A stretch of DNA of 64,000 bases. Origin: JADJLQ01 sp031417835. Lineage in GTDB: Bacteria; Bacteroidota; Bacteroidia; Chitinophagales; Saprospiraceae. The translations under genes were made by a program, and so were the position numbers. The notes beneath the pieces were generated by a model that saw nothing but the letters and a program-made list of their open reading frames with translations, was not told where the DNA came from and searched no databases. The stretch lies in the NCBI GenBank assembly GCA_031417835.1, contig JANOWJ010000026.1:78312-142311 (forward strand), given 5' to 3'. Below, piece after piece: positions 37,711 through 47,519 of the stretch; the stretch's first letter is position 1, and each line of letters starts with the position of its first letter.

Positions 37711-38979
37711 TCAGAGGTTGTTAGACATGGAAGCCCACTTCTCGCGATCAAATTCGCCTTCATTATTTGCAATCCAAATAGTCGCTACTCCATTGCCAAT
37801 AAAATTGGTTATAGCCCTGGCCTCTGACATAAATCGATCTACGCCTAATAACAATGCTAATCCTTCTATAGGAATTACTTCGACTGCGGTGAGCGTAGAT
37901 GCTAACACGATAAACCCACTGCCGGTCACCCCCGCAGCACCCTTGGAGGTAATCATCAATACTCCGATGATCGTCATGATCTGAGAAAACGATAAGTGGA
38001 CCTGATATACCTGAGCCAAAAAGATTACGGCCATAGAAAGATAGATCGTCGTACCATCGAGATTAAAGGAATACCCGGTCGGCACTACGAGACCTACCAC
38101 TGATTTTGAACAACCCATACGCTCCAGTTTGGCCATGAGATTAGGAAGACCTGCTTCAGACGAGGAGGTGCCCAATACGATCAATAATTCTTCTTTGATG
38201 TATTTTAAAAATTTCCAGATCGATAAATTATAATAGCGTAGGATATAGGACAAGACAATAAAAACAAATAACCCCATGGTACAATATACTGTGAGCATCA
38301 ATTTGCCCAATGGCAACAATGCGTTGAGTCCATATTTACCAATAGTGAAGGCCATCCCACCAAATGCACCGATGGGTGCTAATAACATCACCCGATAAAG
38401 CCACTTAAAGACCCATTTGGAAATCGGAATTAATTTATCCATTATTCGTTGCTTAGCAGAATATCCATTTAATAGGATACCAGATATAATAGCCAATACA
38501 AGCACCTGAAGGGTAGAGTTGTCTTTAAAAAACTTCCACCAGCTAAATGTCGCCGCCTGTTGAGTGTACTTAGAGATGTCCCCTTGAGTCGAATTAGCGA
38601 TCACCCCATCACCGGGCCTGATCACATTGGCCACGACCAAGCCTATCAACAATGCCACTGTCGTCACGACTTCAAAATAGATCAAGGCTTTAGCTCCCAC
38701 CTTGCCTACTTTTTTTAAATCCCCCATATTCACGATCCCCAACGTGATGGTCAAAAAGATGATAGGGTTAATAAATAATTTTACGATGGAAATAAAGGCT
38801 CCTCCCAGCACCTCGCTGATGGATCTGCCCACCTTAAGTTCCTGGCCTAAAAAATTTGTTTTCCACTCTTGGTCGAGTATCGGTTTTAATACCCACTCCG
38901 GATAAAAATGGCCAAACACAATGCCCAACGTAATAGCGGTCAGTACCCAGAAGGTAAGATTGGTAAAAATTCGTTTCAT
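37711..38979 (-). CDS. dicarboxylate/amino acid:cation symporter (DAACS family)
   Basis: A 422-residue transporter of the glutamate/C4-dicarboxylate family, with eight helices and two re-entrant hairpins. Family signatures are the serine-rich TSSSEAGLPNL, GYSFNLDGTTIYLSMAVIFLAQ, GVTGSGFIVLASTL, and DRFMSEARAITNFIGNGVATI (substrate-binding Asp, Arg and Asn region). It uses Na+ or H+ gradients to import succinate, fumarate, aspartate or glutamate; which one is not readable. Confidence 0.9.
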   Translation of the reverse strand: MKRIFTNLTFWVLTAITLGIVFGHFYPEWVLKPILDQEWKTNFLGQELKVGRSISEVLGGAFISIVKLFINPIIFLTITLGIVNMGDLKKVGKVGAKALIYFEVVTTVALLIGLVVANVIRPGDGVIANSTQGDISKYTQQAATFSWWKFFKDNSTLQVLVLAIISGILLNGYSAKQRIMDKLIPISKWVFKWLYRVMLLAPIGAFGGMAFTIGKYGLNALLPLGKLMLTVYCTMGLFVFIVLSYILRYYNLSIWKFLKYIKEELLIVLGTSSSEAGLPNLMAKLERMGCSKSVVGLVVPTGYSFNLDGTTIYLSMAVIFLAQVYQVHLSFSQIMTIIGVLMITSKGAAGVTGSGFIVLASTLTAVEVIPIEGLALLLGVDRFMSEARAITNFIGNGVATIWIANNEGEFDREKWASMSNNL

Positions 38980-39196
38980 TAAAAAATAAACGTTACACGG
39001 ATAACTGTCTTAGTAAGATGTCACCGAGCTAAGGTAAATAGAATTGTGCAAGTGATCCGATGCTAGGCTTTAAAAGAAAAAAACATTAATCATTGTTGAC
39101 TTAATGCCTGTTTTTCACCACGCACAGCTCAGCAGCACACACCTAAATCAGCACATCACCTCCATTACTTTATGATGACTTGCTTACCTTCGTATC

Positions 39197-39934
39197 ATGG
39201 ACATCAGTCTAAATAAATATATCAGCGATAGTGGCTTATGCAGTCGTCGGGAAGCGGATCGATTTATAGAGCAAGGACGGGTCACCATCAATTGGGTAGA
39301 TGCCGTCAAAGGCAATAGAGTAAAGCCGGGTGATGAAGTCCGTGTAGATGGAGAAGCTATCCGAAAAACAAAACAAACCGTATATCTCGCGCTCAACAAA
39401 CCCAAGGGCATAACCTGCACTACTGATACTAAAGACAAATCTAATATCGTAGACTTTGTGCATTTTAAATCCAGAATATTTCCAATAGGCAGATTAGATA
39501 AGCGGAGTGAGGGTCTTATTTTCCTGACCAATGACGGTGATATCGTTAATAAAATCTTACGCGCCGGCAATCAACATGAGAAAGAGTATCTCGTGTCCGT
39601 AGATAAGCCGATCAGCCCGGAGTTTATCAATGCCATGCGCAATGGAGTCAAAATATTGGGCACAGTGACTAAAAAATGTTTTGTAAAACAAGAAGGACCT
39701 GAACGGTTTAAAATCATTTTGATCCAGGGACTCAATCGACAAATACGCCGGATGTGCGAGACACTTGGCTACTCCGTGACATCACTCAAGCGGGTGCGTA
39801 TCATGAACTTTAGCCTGTCAGGTCTGGCCCCTGGCAGTTGGCGTTATTTTACTCCTGCTGAAATCCTTACGATGAATGCGCTTTTAGCCGGCAGTAGTAA
39901 GACCGACATGGGTGAAGATGGTATGGACGAATAA
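39197..39934 (+). CDS. rluF: 23S rRNA pseudouridine synthase, RluF-like
   Basis: A 245-residue RsuA-family pseudouridine synthase. An N-terminal S4 RNA-binding domain (SLNKYISDSGLCSRREADRF, residues 3-60) is followed by the catalytic domain with the active-site Asp in GRLDKRSEGLIFLTNDGD near 98, then GLNRQIRRMCETLGY near 178. S4 plus SGLCSRREAD resembles RluF (U2604 of 23S rRNA) more than RsuA or RluB, which is an inference from sequence pattern. Confidence 0.85.
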   Translation: MDISLNKYISDSGLCSRREADRFIEQGRVTINWVDAVKGNRVKPGDEVRVDGEAIRKTKQTVYLALNKPKGITCTTDTKDKSNIVDFVHFKSRIFPIGRLDKRSEGLIFLTNDGDIVNKILRAGNQHEKEYLVSVDKPISPEFINAMRNGVKILGTVTKKCFVKQEGPERFKIILIQGLNRQIRRMCETLGYSVTSLKRVRIMNFSLSGLAPGSWRYFTPAEILTMNALLAGSSKTDMGEDGMDE

Positions 39935-40009
39935 TTTTGTACATTTTCCCCCCGTATGGGTGACTCCCACCAAATCTAAAAACCTTTTATTTACATAAAA
40001 AAGCCACTT

Positions 40010-40402
40010 ATGATTTTTAAAAACGCTATCTCCTGGTTCGAAATTCCAACGATCGATATCGATCGCGCCGCTAAATTCTATGAAACCGTCTTTGATATCC
40101 AACTCAACCCGATGGATCTGGCCAACATCAAGATGCGCATGTTCCCCATAGAGGATCCGATGGGTGTCGGTGGAGCCTTGACCTATGCTGAAGGTTTTTA
40201 TAAACCATCCGCGACAGATGGTCCTTTGATCTATCTCAATGGCAATCCTGATGTACAGCTCTTTTTGGATCGAATAGTCGCAGCCGGAGGTTCGATCTTA
40301 GTACCAAAGACCGAGATTAGTCCTGACTACGGGCATATGGCGGTGTTTTTAGATACGGAAGGCAATCGAATAGCACTGCATTCTATCCCAGCGGGCATAT
40401 AA
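40010..40402 (+). CDS. VOC family protein (glyoxalase/bleomycin-resistance fold)
   Basis: A 130-residue VOC-fold protein: SWFEIPTIDIDRAAKFYETVF at the start, then MGVGGALTYAEGF, and HMAVFLDTEGNRIALHS at the end, which supplies typical metal-binding-region residues. This subgroup (a VOC with a phosphoenzyme-like PIxDxxRA start) is common in Bacteroidota and uncharacterised. The start ATG at 40010 follows an A/T-rich leader. Confidence 0.85.
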   Translation: MIFKNAISWFEIPTIDIDRAAKFYETVFDIQLNPMDLANIKMRMFPIEDPMGVGGALTYAEGFYKPSATDGPLIYLNGNPDVQLFLDRIVAAGGSILVPKTEISPDYGHMAVFLDTEGNRIALHSIPAGI

Positions 40403-40431
40403 GCAGCTTTGGTTTAATTCCTTTATTGACA

Positions 40432-42105
40432 TCACTTTACGATGTACGGGATTTCTGCAATTCCATAGTGCCCCATCGTGTCTTGAGCGACCACTTGTAT
40501 ACCAAATCTGCCGAGATCATCAGAGTGCATAAAATCAATTTCTGCACGCCCCTCAGCATCTGTTTTGACGGCTGCATTCCAATAGATCGAAGGCCTGTAA
40601 AATGGTTGATTGGTTTTGTTTTGAAAGGTTTCTACGGTATAATCCGGGAAAGGAGCAACCGGTTGTAAGCCAGACAACGTATAAACATTATTCAAATATT
40701 CTTCCGGAATGGACATTTTTGATTTTGTCTTGATGTGGATGACCCCATTCCTACCCAATAATTTGAAATAATAAAATATATTATTCAGTCGATAGTAAAG
40801 ATCAATGGATTCAATTTGAGCCGTTTTTAATCGGGCCACAAAATCAATGTTTTTTACGATTTTACCATTCACTACCATCAGTGGAGGTTCCGGATATTCA
40901 TCGAATGTATCAGGATCGTACATTGTGGCCGTATATAGATTCGATTTTTTTTGCAATTTAAATGCCAACGGCGTATTGATCTCTTTAAAAAAAGTAGCGA
41001 GGTCTTCAAAGGCTTCATATTTATTGGCTAGTAGGGTACGGTCGGGGATGACTTCTGAAATAATTTTTTGGTTGATCACTGCTGGTAGTACAGGCGATTC
41101 TGTCGTTGTATAAAGTTGATAAATCTTTTTGCGTCGTTTACTGCATTCGATATAATTTAAAATTTCTTTGGTATATATCAATTTAGATTTGACCGAATAT
41201 TTAAACAATGCGACGGGTGCTAATTTAAGATTGGCATCGGGACTGGCCAAGAGTTGGATATCTTTCTGATTCTGGAAAGCCGGCAAATCTAGGTGTAACG
41301 TACCTCCGCGATTAGATGCGTACCGTACTTTCCATTCCCTGGGCATAAAAACACCGAATACATTCCTTGTGATATCTGTTGTATTCGCGGTTGGATTAAA
41401 GGAATAAAAAAATTGAGCACTAAAATTGGTTTTGGCATGACTGGCCCCCGATATTACGGTGGGATATCTCGTTTCATCATTGGGGATCAACGATCGATCA
41501 TATACCGAAATAGAGAGATTGCCTTGTACCGGTCGACCCTCTCGGTCTTTGACCAAAACCTGCACCCGTACCGGACTTCTTGTAGTATAGGAATTTTTAT
41601 CTATAGAAAGCTTAAGGTCAAGGTCGGAGCTTATAGTCGCTACTGTTGTGGTAGATAAAAGAGCTGTATCAATAGTAGCGTTTTCTAAATCATTATATAT
41701 AGGTGTTTCTACCGAAGCCATCAAAGTCGTCTGGTTCGTAATCGAATCTTTGATCAAAAAATGAATAGGATATATGCCAGAACTAAAATTATGAGGGATT
41801 TTAAAATACCCGTGTACAAAACTTTGGCGCTGGCTCTGTAAGAAAAAATCATTTAAAATGACTCCTTGATCGTTGGTGATCACGGTCTTTATCGAGATTG
41901 ATTTATTGCTCACCAACGGCGACAGATACAATTTAAACCAGATGCATTCGCCTGCCACGTAATAAGGCTTGTCTATATGGATCAAGGAATTACTTGATAT
42001 TGCATTTTGACCCGATAAGCTGACAGCAATACAAATACAAACCCAGACAAGAGCAGATCTGAAAACAATGGTTTTGCGATTTAAATATCGAATCATGGCG
42101 TTCAT
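40432..42105 (-). CDS. macroglobulin-like (MG2) exported protein of TonB receptor operon
   Basis: About 557 residues. The start is chosen at 42105, where ATGA overlaps the stop of the upstream DUF4249 gene by 4 bp; an ATG nine bases further in (42096) is also possible. A signal peptide (IVFRSALVWVCICIAVSLSG) is followed by IHIDKPYYVAGECIWFKLYL, the start of an MG2-like beta domain as in alpha-2-macroglobulins. A second such domain (DKNSYTTRSPVRVQVLVKDR) lies near 190. The C-terminus ends with a TonB-associated pattern (DAEGRAEIDFMHSDDLGRFG). No thioester motif is seen. Probably a periplasmic or surface partner of the receptor. Confidence 0.75.
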   Translation of the reverse strand: MNAMIRYLNRKTIVFRSALVWVCICIAVSLSGQNAISSNSLIHIDKPYYVAGECIWFKLYLSPLVSNKSISIKTVITNDQGVILNDFFLQSQRQSFVHGYFKIPHNFSSGIYPIHFLIKDSITNQTTLMASVETPIYNDLENATIDTALLSTTTVATISSDLDLKLSIDKNSYTTRSPVRVQVLVKDREGRPVQGNLSISVYDRSLIPNDETRYPTVISGASHAKTNFSAQFFYSFNPTANTTDITRNVFGVFMPREWKVRYASNRGGTLHLDLPAFQNQKDIQLLASPDANLKLAPVALFKYSVKSKLIYTKEILNYIECSKRRKKIYQLYTTTESPVLPAVINQKIISEVIPDRTLLANKYEAFEDLATFFKEINTPLAFKLQKKSNLYTATMYDPDTFDEYPEPPLMVVNGKIVKNIDFVARLKTAQIESIDLYYRLNNIFYYFKLLGRNGVIHIKTKSKMSIPEEYLNNVYTLSGLQPVAPFPDYTVETFQNKTNQPFYRPSIYWNAAVKTDAEGRAEIDFMHSDDLGRFGIQVVAQDTMGHYGIAEIPYIVK

Positions 42106-43229
42106 TCTTTCCAATAGCTGGGTTTCGTATTCGAGCTGCCTGTGATGAGCAGACATGCATCACAAATGGTAGGCCCTATTCTTGGCGTAGGTGGTATAGG
42201 ACAATATTTGCGAGGAAAAAACACCATCGGTGGAGTGATATAAAGACGCTGGGTATCTTGCTGTGTAGCATAAAAAAAGCCAAAGACGCGCTCGGTGCTG
42301 TCTGCGGGATTTTTGATATTGGAAGAGATGGTCGCCGCCGGAGCTTCAAACATATTTCCATTTCGTTCTGCAAGCACCTTTATTTGATTCCAATAGGTAA
42401 ACGCTTTATCCGTAAGAGTTTCTTGCAGAACTGTCAAATAAAGGCCTTCAGCAAATCGGTGATCAATCCTGGTGTCAGTAATAATAAAACTATCCAGTCT
42501 CTGTGATAAATACAAGGGCGAATCATATAAGTAGGTCTTTTCAGGACGAACAGGTTCTGGAGCATAACATACTCTCAATGCATCATCTGTAAACTTATAT
42601 ACACAGCTGACCTCCCATTTTATTTTTCTCAAATCATTATTTGTGGAAAGCTTGGTATTTGTCCAGATCTGTAAAAACGTATCTGTTTGTATAAAGCCTT
42701 TTCTATCGGGCAGGGATAACACTTCCGGATTGAATCCTATCTTTTCCATTTTGGGTACGGACAGTATGGTCTCCGGGTCAGATCGGTATTGCCTGCCATC
42801 CGGAAGTATGGCCTGTATATAATAGGACTGGCCTGCCAGTACCTTGAAAGTTGGATGATTTATATCTATCGTTGCAGTATAGATAGATTTTGTTATGTTT
42901 TCATTCAGCGCCAGCAAGGCTCCACTTGTTTGATGTAAAGTTATTTTAGCCCCGAAGATAGAAGTTGCATTTTCATTGCCTGTAAAATCTCCAATTCGTT
43001 GCAGACTCACTTCTACAGAGGATGGGTTGCCCATGATAAGCTTACCTTGCAAGATGATCGCCTTTGCGTCAAACTGTTGATTTTTTAAATCGATCTCATC
43101 CAGACAACCAATCCAGAGCGTAATAGCTGCGGCTAAAAACCACCGGGCTCCATATGTATAAAAAGGATGAGGCCATGTACGGGTAATCGTAAGAACACAC
43201 ACCTGTATATATTGACCTATCTTTTTCAT
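42102..43229 (-). CDS. DUF4249 lipoprotein
   Basis: A 375-residue lipoprotein with lipobox LWIGC near residues 37-41 and the DUF4249 beta-rich pattern (FDAKAIILQGKLIMGNPSSVEVSLQRIGDF, then GAKITLHQ, and YYIQAILPDGRQYRSDPETI). DUF4249 proteins are standard companions of STN-type TonB receptors in Bacteroidota and probably sit on the cell surface. Overlaps both neighbours by 4 bp, so it is tightly coupled. The N-terminus before the signal is unusually long (about 25 residues). Confidence 0.85.
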   Translation of the reverse strand: MKKIGQYIQVCVLTITRTWPHPFYTYGARWFLAAAITLWIGCLDEIDLKNQQFDAKAIILQGKLIMGNPSSVEVSLQRIGDFTGNENATSIFGAKITLHQTSGALLALNENITKSIYTATIDINHPTFKVLAGQSYYIQAILPDGRQYRSDPETILSVPKMEKIGFNPEVLSLPDRKGFIQTDTFLQIWTNTKLSTNNDLRKIKWEVSCVYKFTDDALRVCYAPEPVRPEKTYLYDSPLYLSQRLDSFIITDTRIDHRFAEGLYLTVLQETLTDKAFTYWNQIKVLAERNGNMFEAPAATISSNIKNPADSTERVFGFFYATQQDTQRLYITPPMVFFPRKYCPIPPTPRIGPTICDACLLITGSSNTKPSYWKE

Positions 43230-45955
43230 TGGGTTTCGATGTTGAAGGTTACGGATGGGAAAACACTTCCGAGAATAGCCAGCCGATTGGCTTGACCAGC
43301 GGTAAAAGGAGATTGAGTAAAAAACACCGAAAAAGCATTTTTGCGGGCATATACATTATAGATAGAAAAAGACCAGCTTGTTTTAAATTTTTTATCTTTT
43401 CTATATCCTTTACCCAGCGTGTAGGCTAGATCCAATCGGTGATAATCCGGGATGCGCAGCGCATTTCGATCGGAGTATATAGGTACAGGTAGACCATTCA
43501 ATAATCGATAACCTCCGACAGGGGCCGTGGTAGGCCTACCAGTGCTATACGTAAAATTCATTGTCAATGTATGGCGCTGATTGTAATTATGATTGAGGAC
43601 CAAATTGAAATCATGAGGTTTGTCAAAATTGTTTGGATACCACTGATTACGATTGATGCCATCGACCAATCGCTCTGTCCTAGAGAGCGTATAACCAAGT
43701 GCTCCGTTTAAAATCCCTTTGTTTTTTTTGATACTGAGCTCTGCACCATACGCCCGGCCTCGGCCCGGCAAAATCTCTGTTTCTAAATGATCGTTTACCG
43801 TAAGTTCGGCAAAGTCTTTATAATCAAAGAGCTTATCGATAGCCCGTGCATATAATTCCAGGGAAGTTTCCCAAGTATTAGCATTATAATTTCTAAAATA
43901 TCCAATCGATATATTATGAGACCTGGTAGGCTCTATATATTCGGTACTGAGTTGGAATTGGCTGGTAGGCGTAGGGGCATCCGAATTATAAATCTGATTG
44001 ATGTATTGTACAGTTCGAGTGTAGCCCCACTTGATAGAAGATTCTGGATTCAGTTTATACCGCACGGAGATACGGGGCTCGAGTCCCCCATATTTAGCTA
44101 TTACCTTTCCATGTGAGTAGCGAACAGAGTCTTTAATGTTTTGAATCGTTTTAGTCTCAGGATCTGCATAAGTATAAGAAGTCCCGGGACCAAGAAACTG
44201 ATACATACTGAGCCTAATACCTCCAGATACCTCTATTCGCGGCGTGGCGGTCCAGTCGGCATTGATAAATACCGCAGACTCCAGGCCACGCTCTAGATCC
44301 AGATTTTTTGAAAATATTCTAGAGAACTCTCCCAATGGACTTTTTGCGCCCGGCAGGGTCCGATATAAGGTAGCAGCGAATCCAGCTACCCACTGCAGGT
44401 TTTTTCTTGGAGTATAACTCAATTGCTCTTTGAGGTTAAGCTGTTCAATCCTGTTATTCAATTGGGCCGCATCTATTCCGACAAAATCAGATTGTAAACT
44501 TTTATATCTACTGATGACCGCGGAAAGCTTTGAGTATAGTTTTTGAGAAAATATCGTTTTATAGGTGGCTTGTAGGTGTCTGGTTTGATAATCAAATCCA
44601 AAAGTCTTGTTGTAAATAAATTCATCCTGGGCTCCATAACCGGATATGGAAAAGAAGTTTTTACTATTTATTCGATGGGCGTATCTAAAATTAGCATCAT
44701 AGAAAAAAGCTGAACTGTTGCGCACTTCTACATTTTTGGCCTGTTTCAATACCCAGTCGGAATAGGATGATCTAAATCCCAATATAAATGAACTTTTATC
44801 TTTGAGTATGGGTCCTTCGAATGCCACTCTGCTGCTCACGGGTCCTACGCTTGCTTTTACCATGTATTTATCAAAACTTCCATCTCGCATTTCTACATCT
44901 AATACGGATGCCAGCCGACCACCATACTGAGCAGGGATGATGCTTTTGTATAAAGAGACCTTGCTGATCAATTCCGTATGATAGGTGCTAAAAAAACCCA
45001 ACGCATGGGAAGAATTAAAAAGCACCGCATCATCGTGCATCATCAGGTTTTGATCTACTTCTCCCCCTCTGACATTAAATCCGGTAGCGCCTTCGCCGAT
45101 GGTACTCACACCAGGCGATAAGAGGAGGCTTTTGATCACATCGGATTCTCCTAAAAAAGAAGGCAGTTTATGGATTGTTTTTACATCGAGTTGCGTGACA
45201 CCTATTTGTACTTGCTCCACATTGGCATCGGCGGCACGAGCACTGATCACCACCTCACCTAGCTTGATTGCTTCACTTTCCATCGTTAAGTTGAGTTGAC
45301 CGTCGTGATATACTTTTAGATCTTGTATCAAGTCCGCATTACCGATATAATGAATAATTAATTGTTGTAACCCAATTGGCAATTCAAGTTCAAATGAGCC
45401 TTTTTCATCGGTTGTAGTACCTGTATTCAGATTGGCCACTTTGACAGTAGCGCCTATGACCGGGGACTTATCTTTTTGGTGAAGTATCGTACCAGTGACT
45501 TTGGCTTTGCCTGACGATTTATATATTTTATCATTGCCTACCGATATCGTTGATCTGTCGACTAGCACCTCAGTTGTTTTGGTCAACTCCTTATCCATGA
45601 TTTGATAATACGCTGGGCTATAGACAGTCTGGACTATATCTTTGGGCGCAATAATTATACCATAGCCTCGATACTCAAAAAAATCTAGGGGTGTACCTGC
45701 TAGTAAAGTCCTGATCACACTGTCCACGCTGGCATCTACAAATGAAAAAGTGACCAATGCTGCTGGTAATCGCTCGGGCTGAAAATAAATTTTTACCGGA
45801 TGAGATTGATTGATGCGCCCGCATATAGTCGCCAGGGTTTGATTTTTTATATCTATGGTTATAGTCGGGACTGTTGATGCTTGTTGAGCATGCACTGAAA
45901 AGGTGATGAAGAGTAGAAATACAAAGACCCGGATGATCTTATAACAGACAGACAT
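43226..45955 (-). CDS. TonB-dependent outer-membrane receptor with STN domain
   Basis: About 909 residues. The ATG at 45955 is preferred over an upstream GTG because it immediately precedes the signal peptide (VCYKIIRVFVFLLFITFSVHAQ). Then come an STN domain (about 25-95), a carboxypeptidase-like regulatory beta-sandwich (TGTILHQKDKSPVIGATVKV, 155-235), the plug (about 240-345) with FNVRGGEVDQNL, and a 22-strand barrel. STN domains usually talk to anti-sigma factors, but no sigma/anti-sigma pair is adjacent. Substrate unknown. First gene of a three-gene operon. Confidence 0.9.
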   Translation of the reverse strand: MSVCYKIIRVFVFLLFITFSVHAQQASTVPTITIDIKNQTLATICGRINQSHPVKIYFQPERLPAALVTFSFVDASVDSVIRTLLAGTPLDFFEYRGYGIIIAPKDIVQTVYSPAYYQIMDKELTKTTEVLVDRSTISVGNDKIYKSSGKAKVTGTILHQKDKSPVIGATVKVANLNTGTTTDEKGSFELELPIGLQQLIIHYIGNADLIQDLKVYHDGQLNLTMESEAIKLGEVVISARAADANVEQVQIGVTQLDVKTIHKLPSFLGESDVIKSLLLSPGVSTIGEGATGFNVRGGEVDQNLMMHDDAVLFNSSHALGFFSTYHTELISKVSLYKSIIPAQYGGRLASVLDVEMRDGSFDKYMVKASVGPVSSRVAFEGPILKDKSSFILGFRSSYSDWVLKQAKNVEVRNSSAFFYDANFRYAHRINSKNFFSISGYGAQDEFIYNKTFGFDYQTRHLQATYKTIFSQKLYSKLSAVISRYKSLQSDFVGIDAAQLNNRIEQLNLKEQLSYTPRKNLQWVAGFAATLYRTLPGAKSPLGEFSRIFSKNLDLERGLESAVFINADWTATPRIEVSGGIRLSMYQFLGPGTSYTYADPETKTIQNIKDSVRYSHGKVIAKYGGLEPRISVRYKLNPESSIKWGYTRTVQYINQIYNSDAPTPTSQFQLSTEYIEPTRSHNISIGYFRNYNANTWETSLELYARAIDKLFDYKDFAELTVNDHLETEILPGRGRAYGAELSIKKNKGILNGALGYTLSRTERLVDGINRNQWYPNNFDKPHDFNLVLNHNYNQRHTLTMNFTYSTGRPTTAPVGGYRLLNGLPVPIYSDRNALRIPDYHRLDLAYTLGKGYRKDKKFKTSWSFSIYNVYARKNAFSVFFTQSPFTAGQANRLAILGSVFPSVTFNIETQ

Positions 45956-46139
45956 AAATTGGTTCAGTATTAAGGGCACTATCCTTGATATGAGTGCAAG
46001 ATCGAAATTTTATGATAAGAAATTTAATAAAAATTTATATGGTCTGTGTTGGTTCCAAAGGAGTTTAAAAAGATAGTGCTCCAAGGACTGGGTTTGATAA
46101 ATTGAGAGCCAAATAGATTAGTTTGTGACAGTTTCAACT

Positions 46140-46340
46140 CTATAATTGTGTGGATATGTGTTCCCTATTTTTGGAAACACTTTTACAAATCATATTTTTA
46201 TAATCAGGAATCAAAGACAATCCTGAAACTATTAAGACCCACACAGCAAAGTATTTTGCAGATTTTGACTCTTGTCTAGCAATGATTATTTGCTGATTTA
46301 GGGCTTCTATAACTTTTGGATCAGGACCAGGTGAGAACAT
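46140..46340 (-). CDS. small single-helix membrane protein, hypothetical
   Basis: 66 residues from an internal ATG (MFSPGPDPKVIEAL), with a membrane helix FAVWVLIVSGLSL near 29-41. The frame extends further upstream but would then overlap the 54-residue gene at 46396-46560; the short start is therefore preferred. Function unknown, and it may be the partner of that gene. Confidence 0.35.
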   Translation of the reverse strand: MFSPGPDPKVIEALNQQIIIARQESKSAKYFAVWVLIVSGLSLIPDYKNMICKSVSKNREHISTQL

Positions 46341-46395
46341 GCTATTAATATTATAATTTTCATTAATTTGGGCGAACACTTTCCTCCAGAAGAGG

Positions 46396-46560
46396 TTACG
46401 TGCTGGGTTTAATGCTTGATTCTTTTTTGACTTTTTTAAAGTATGCAACAATTTCAGCTGTTGACATACCAGATAGAAGCGCACTTAATCTATCGCGTTG
46501 ATCATGCATGAATTTGACAGCATCAAAATCCTTGACTGTTATATTATTCGGATTCTTCAT
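46396..46560 (-). CDS. 54-residue antitoxin-like protein
   Basis: Starts with MKNPNNITVKDFDAVKFMHD and continues QRDRLSALLSGMSTAEIVAYFKKVKKE. The pattern (KxFDAVxxM...RDxLSxxLxxMSxxExxxYxKK) is typical of short antitoxin-like proteins found beside PIN or RelE toxins in Bacteroidota. No recognisable toxin follows, only a small membrane protein, so the pair is incomplete or non-canonical. Confidence 0.5.
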   Translation of the reverse strand: MKNPNNITVKDFDAVKFMHDQRDRLSALLSGMSTAEIVAYFKKVKKESSIKPST

Positions 46561-46636
46561 ATTTTAAAGATGCTCTGGGTCAATGTCGCATTTCCAAACG
46601 CACTTTTGGGTAGATATGGTAGGTAGTTCATTGATA

Positions 46637-47041
46637 TCATTTAGCAGCAATAAGCCATTCTTTTACAATTTTTGTCAATTCAGTTTTTCCAAATTCAATA
46701 TCATGCAAATTTTTAAATGTTATAATAGCACGATCATTTTCTTTCCAGACTAATAATTTACTGGTATTGGAGATCAATTTTTCTTTTGGTTGATCCTGCT
46801 TTTTTGCTCCTCTATGAAAAATCAATTGAACTTGTTTAGTGGGTGGTTGAATTCTCATCGTAATTCTGTCTTCATTATCAAAACAATAATTAGGTCCGTT
46901 CCATTTTATATTTTCTGTCAAAGCAGGGTTTGCAGATAAAATGTACGTTCTTAGTTCCTCAATTTCCGTTCTAAACGGATGGTTTAAATCGTCTAAAAAG
47001 ATAGTTACTTCAGGGTTTAGATGAATGGTTTGTTTTGACAT
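46637..47041 (-). CDS. DUF1801 domain protein
   Basis: About 134 residues from the ATG at 47041; a start 17 codons earlier would overlap the Arr gene. The DUF1801 pattern is visible (IEELRTYILSANPALTENIKWNGPNYCF, then RITMRIQP, LIFHRGAK, LLVWKENDRAIITF). The fold is a small ferredoxin-like domain of unknown role, sometimes linked to iron or stress responses. Co-directional with arr, 40 bp downstream. Confidence 0.8.
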   Translation of the reverse strand: MSKQTIHLNPEVTIFLDDLNHPFRTEIEELRTYILSANPALTENIKWNGPNYCFDNEDRITMRIQPPTKQVQLIFHRGAKKQDQPKEKLISNTSKLLVWKENDRAIITFKNLHDIEFGKTELTKIVKEWLIAAK

Positions 47042-47081
47042 ACTATTTTTTTTAAAGCCTTTACGTTGCAGTGCCTTTTGA

Positions 47082-47519
47082 CTAGTATTCAATTGCCTCG
47101 ATTCCTTGGTTTTTAAGGATTGCTAATCCATCCTTCATTGCTTTGACCTGTTCAGGCGAGTGTCCTTGCCAGATCGTAATCTCTCCAACCACTTTAAAAG
47201 GATGTTTGGAACGATATGATTTTGTAGGATTACCAGGGAATTTTTTGTCTGTTAAATTGGGATCGTCTTCAATGGCACCAGTGGGTTCTACTAAATATAT
47301 TCTTTCGCGCCCCTCCCCTACAGCAAGTTCGGCACCCCAGATAGCAGCATCTAAGGTGGATGTTAAGTAGATATATTTCGCATTATTTCGTTGGCCATAG
47401 TTTGAGTTGAGCCCCACTTCGATGAAGTCCCCCAATGTAAGGTCGACCTTTGTCCCGTGAAAGTAAGTCTGAGAAAAAGGAGTTGGAATAAGTTTATTCT
47501 CAATTTTCTGTTGTTCCAT
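47082..47519 (-). CDS. arr: rifamycin ADP-ribosyltransferase
   Basis: A 145-residue protein of the Arr family, which transfers ADP-ribose from NAD+ to the C23 hydroxyl of rifamycins and inactivates them. The family hallmarks are all visible in order: FSQTYFHGTKVDL, LNSNYG, AKYIYLTSTLDAAIWGAELA, ERIYLVEPTG, EDDPNLTDKKFPGNPTKSYR, and FKVVGEITIWQGH. Length is normal. It overlaps the upstream P-type ATPase stop by 20 bp, so it is translationally coupled to it. Chromosomal arr genes are common in environmental bacteria, and nothing mobile flanks it. Confidence 0.95.
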   Translation of the reverse strand: MEQQKIENKLIPTPFSQTYFHGTKVDLTLGDFIEVGLNSNYGQRNNAKYIYLTSTLDAAIWGAELAVGEGRERIYLVEPTGAIEDDPNLTDKKFPGNPTKSYRSKHPFKVVGEITIWQGHSPEQVKAMKDGLAILKNQGIEAIEY

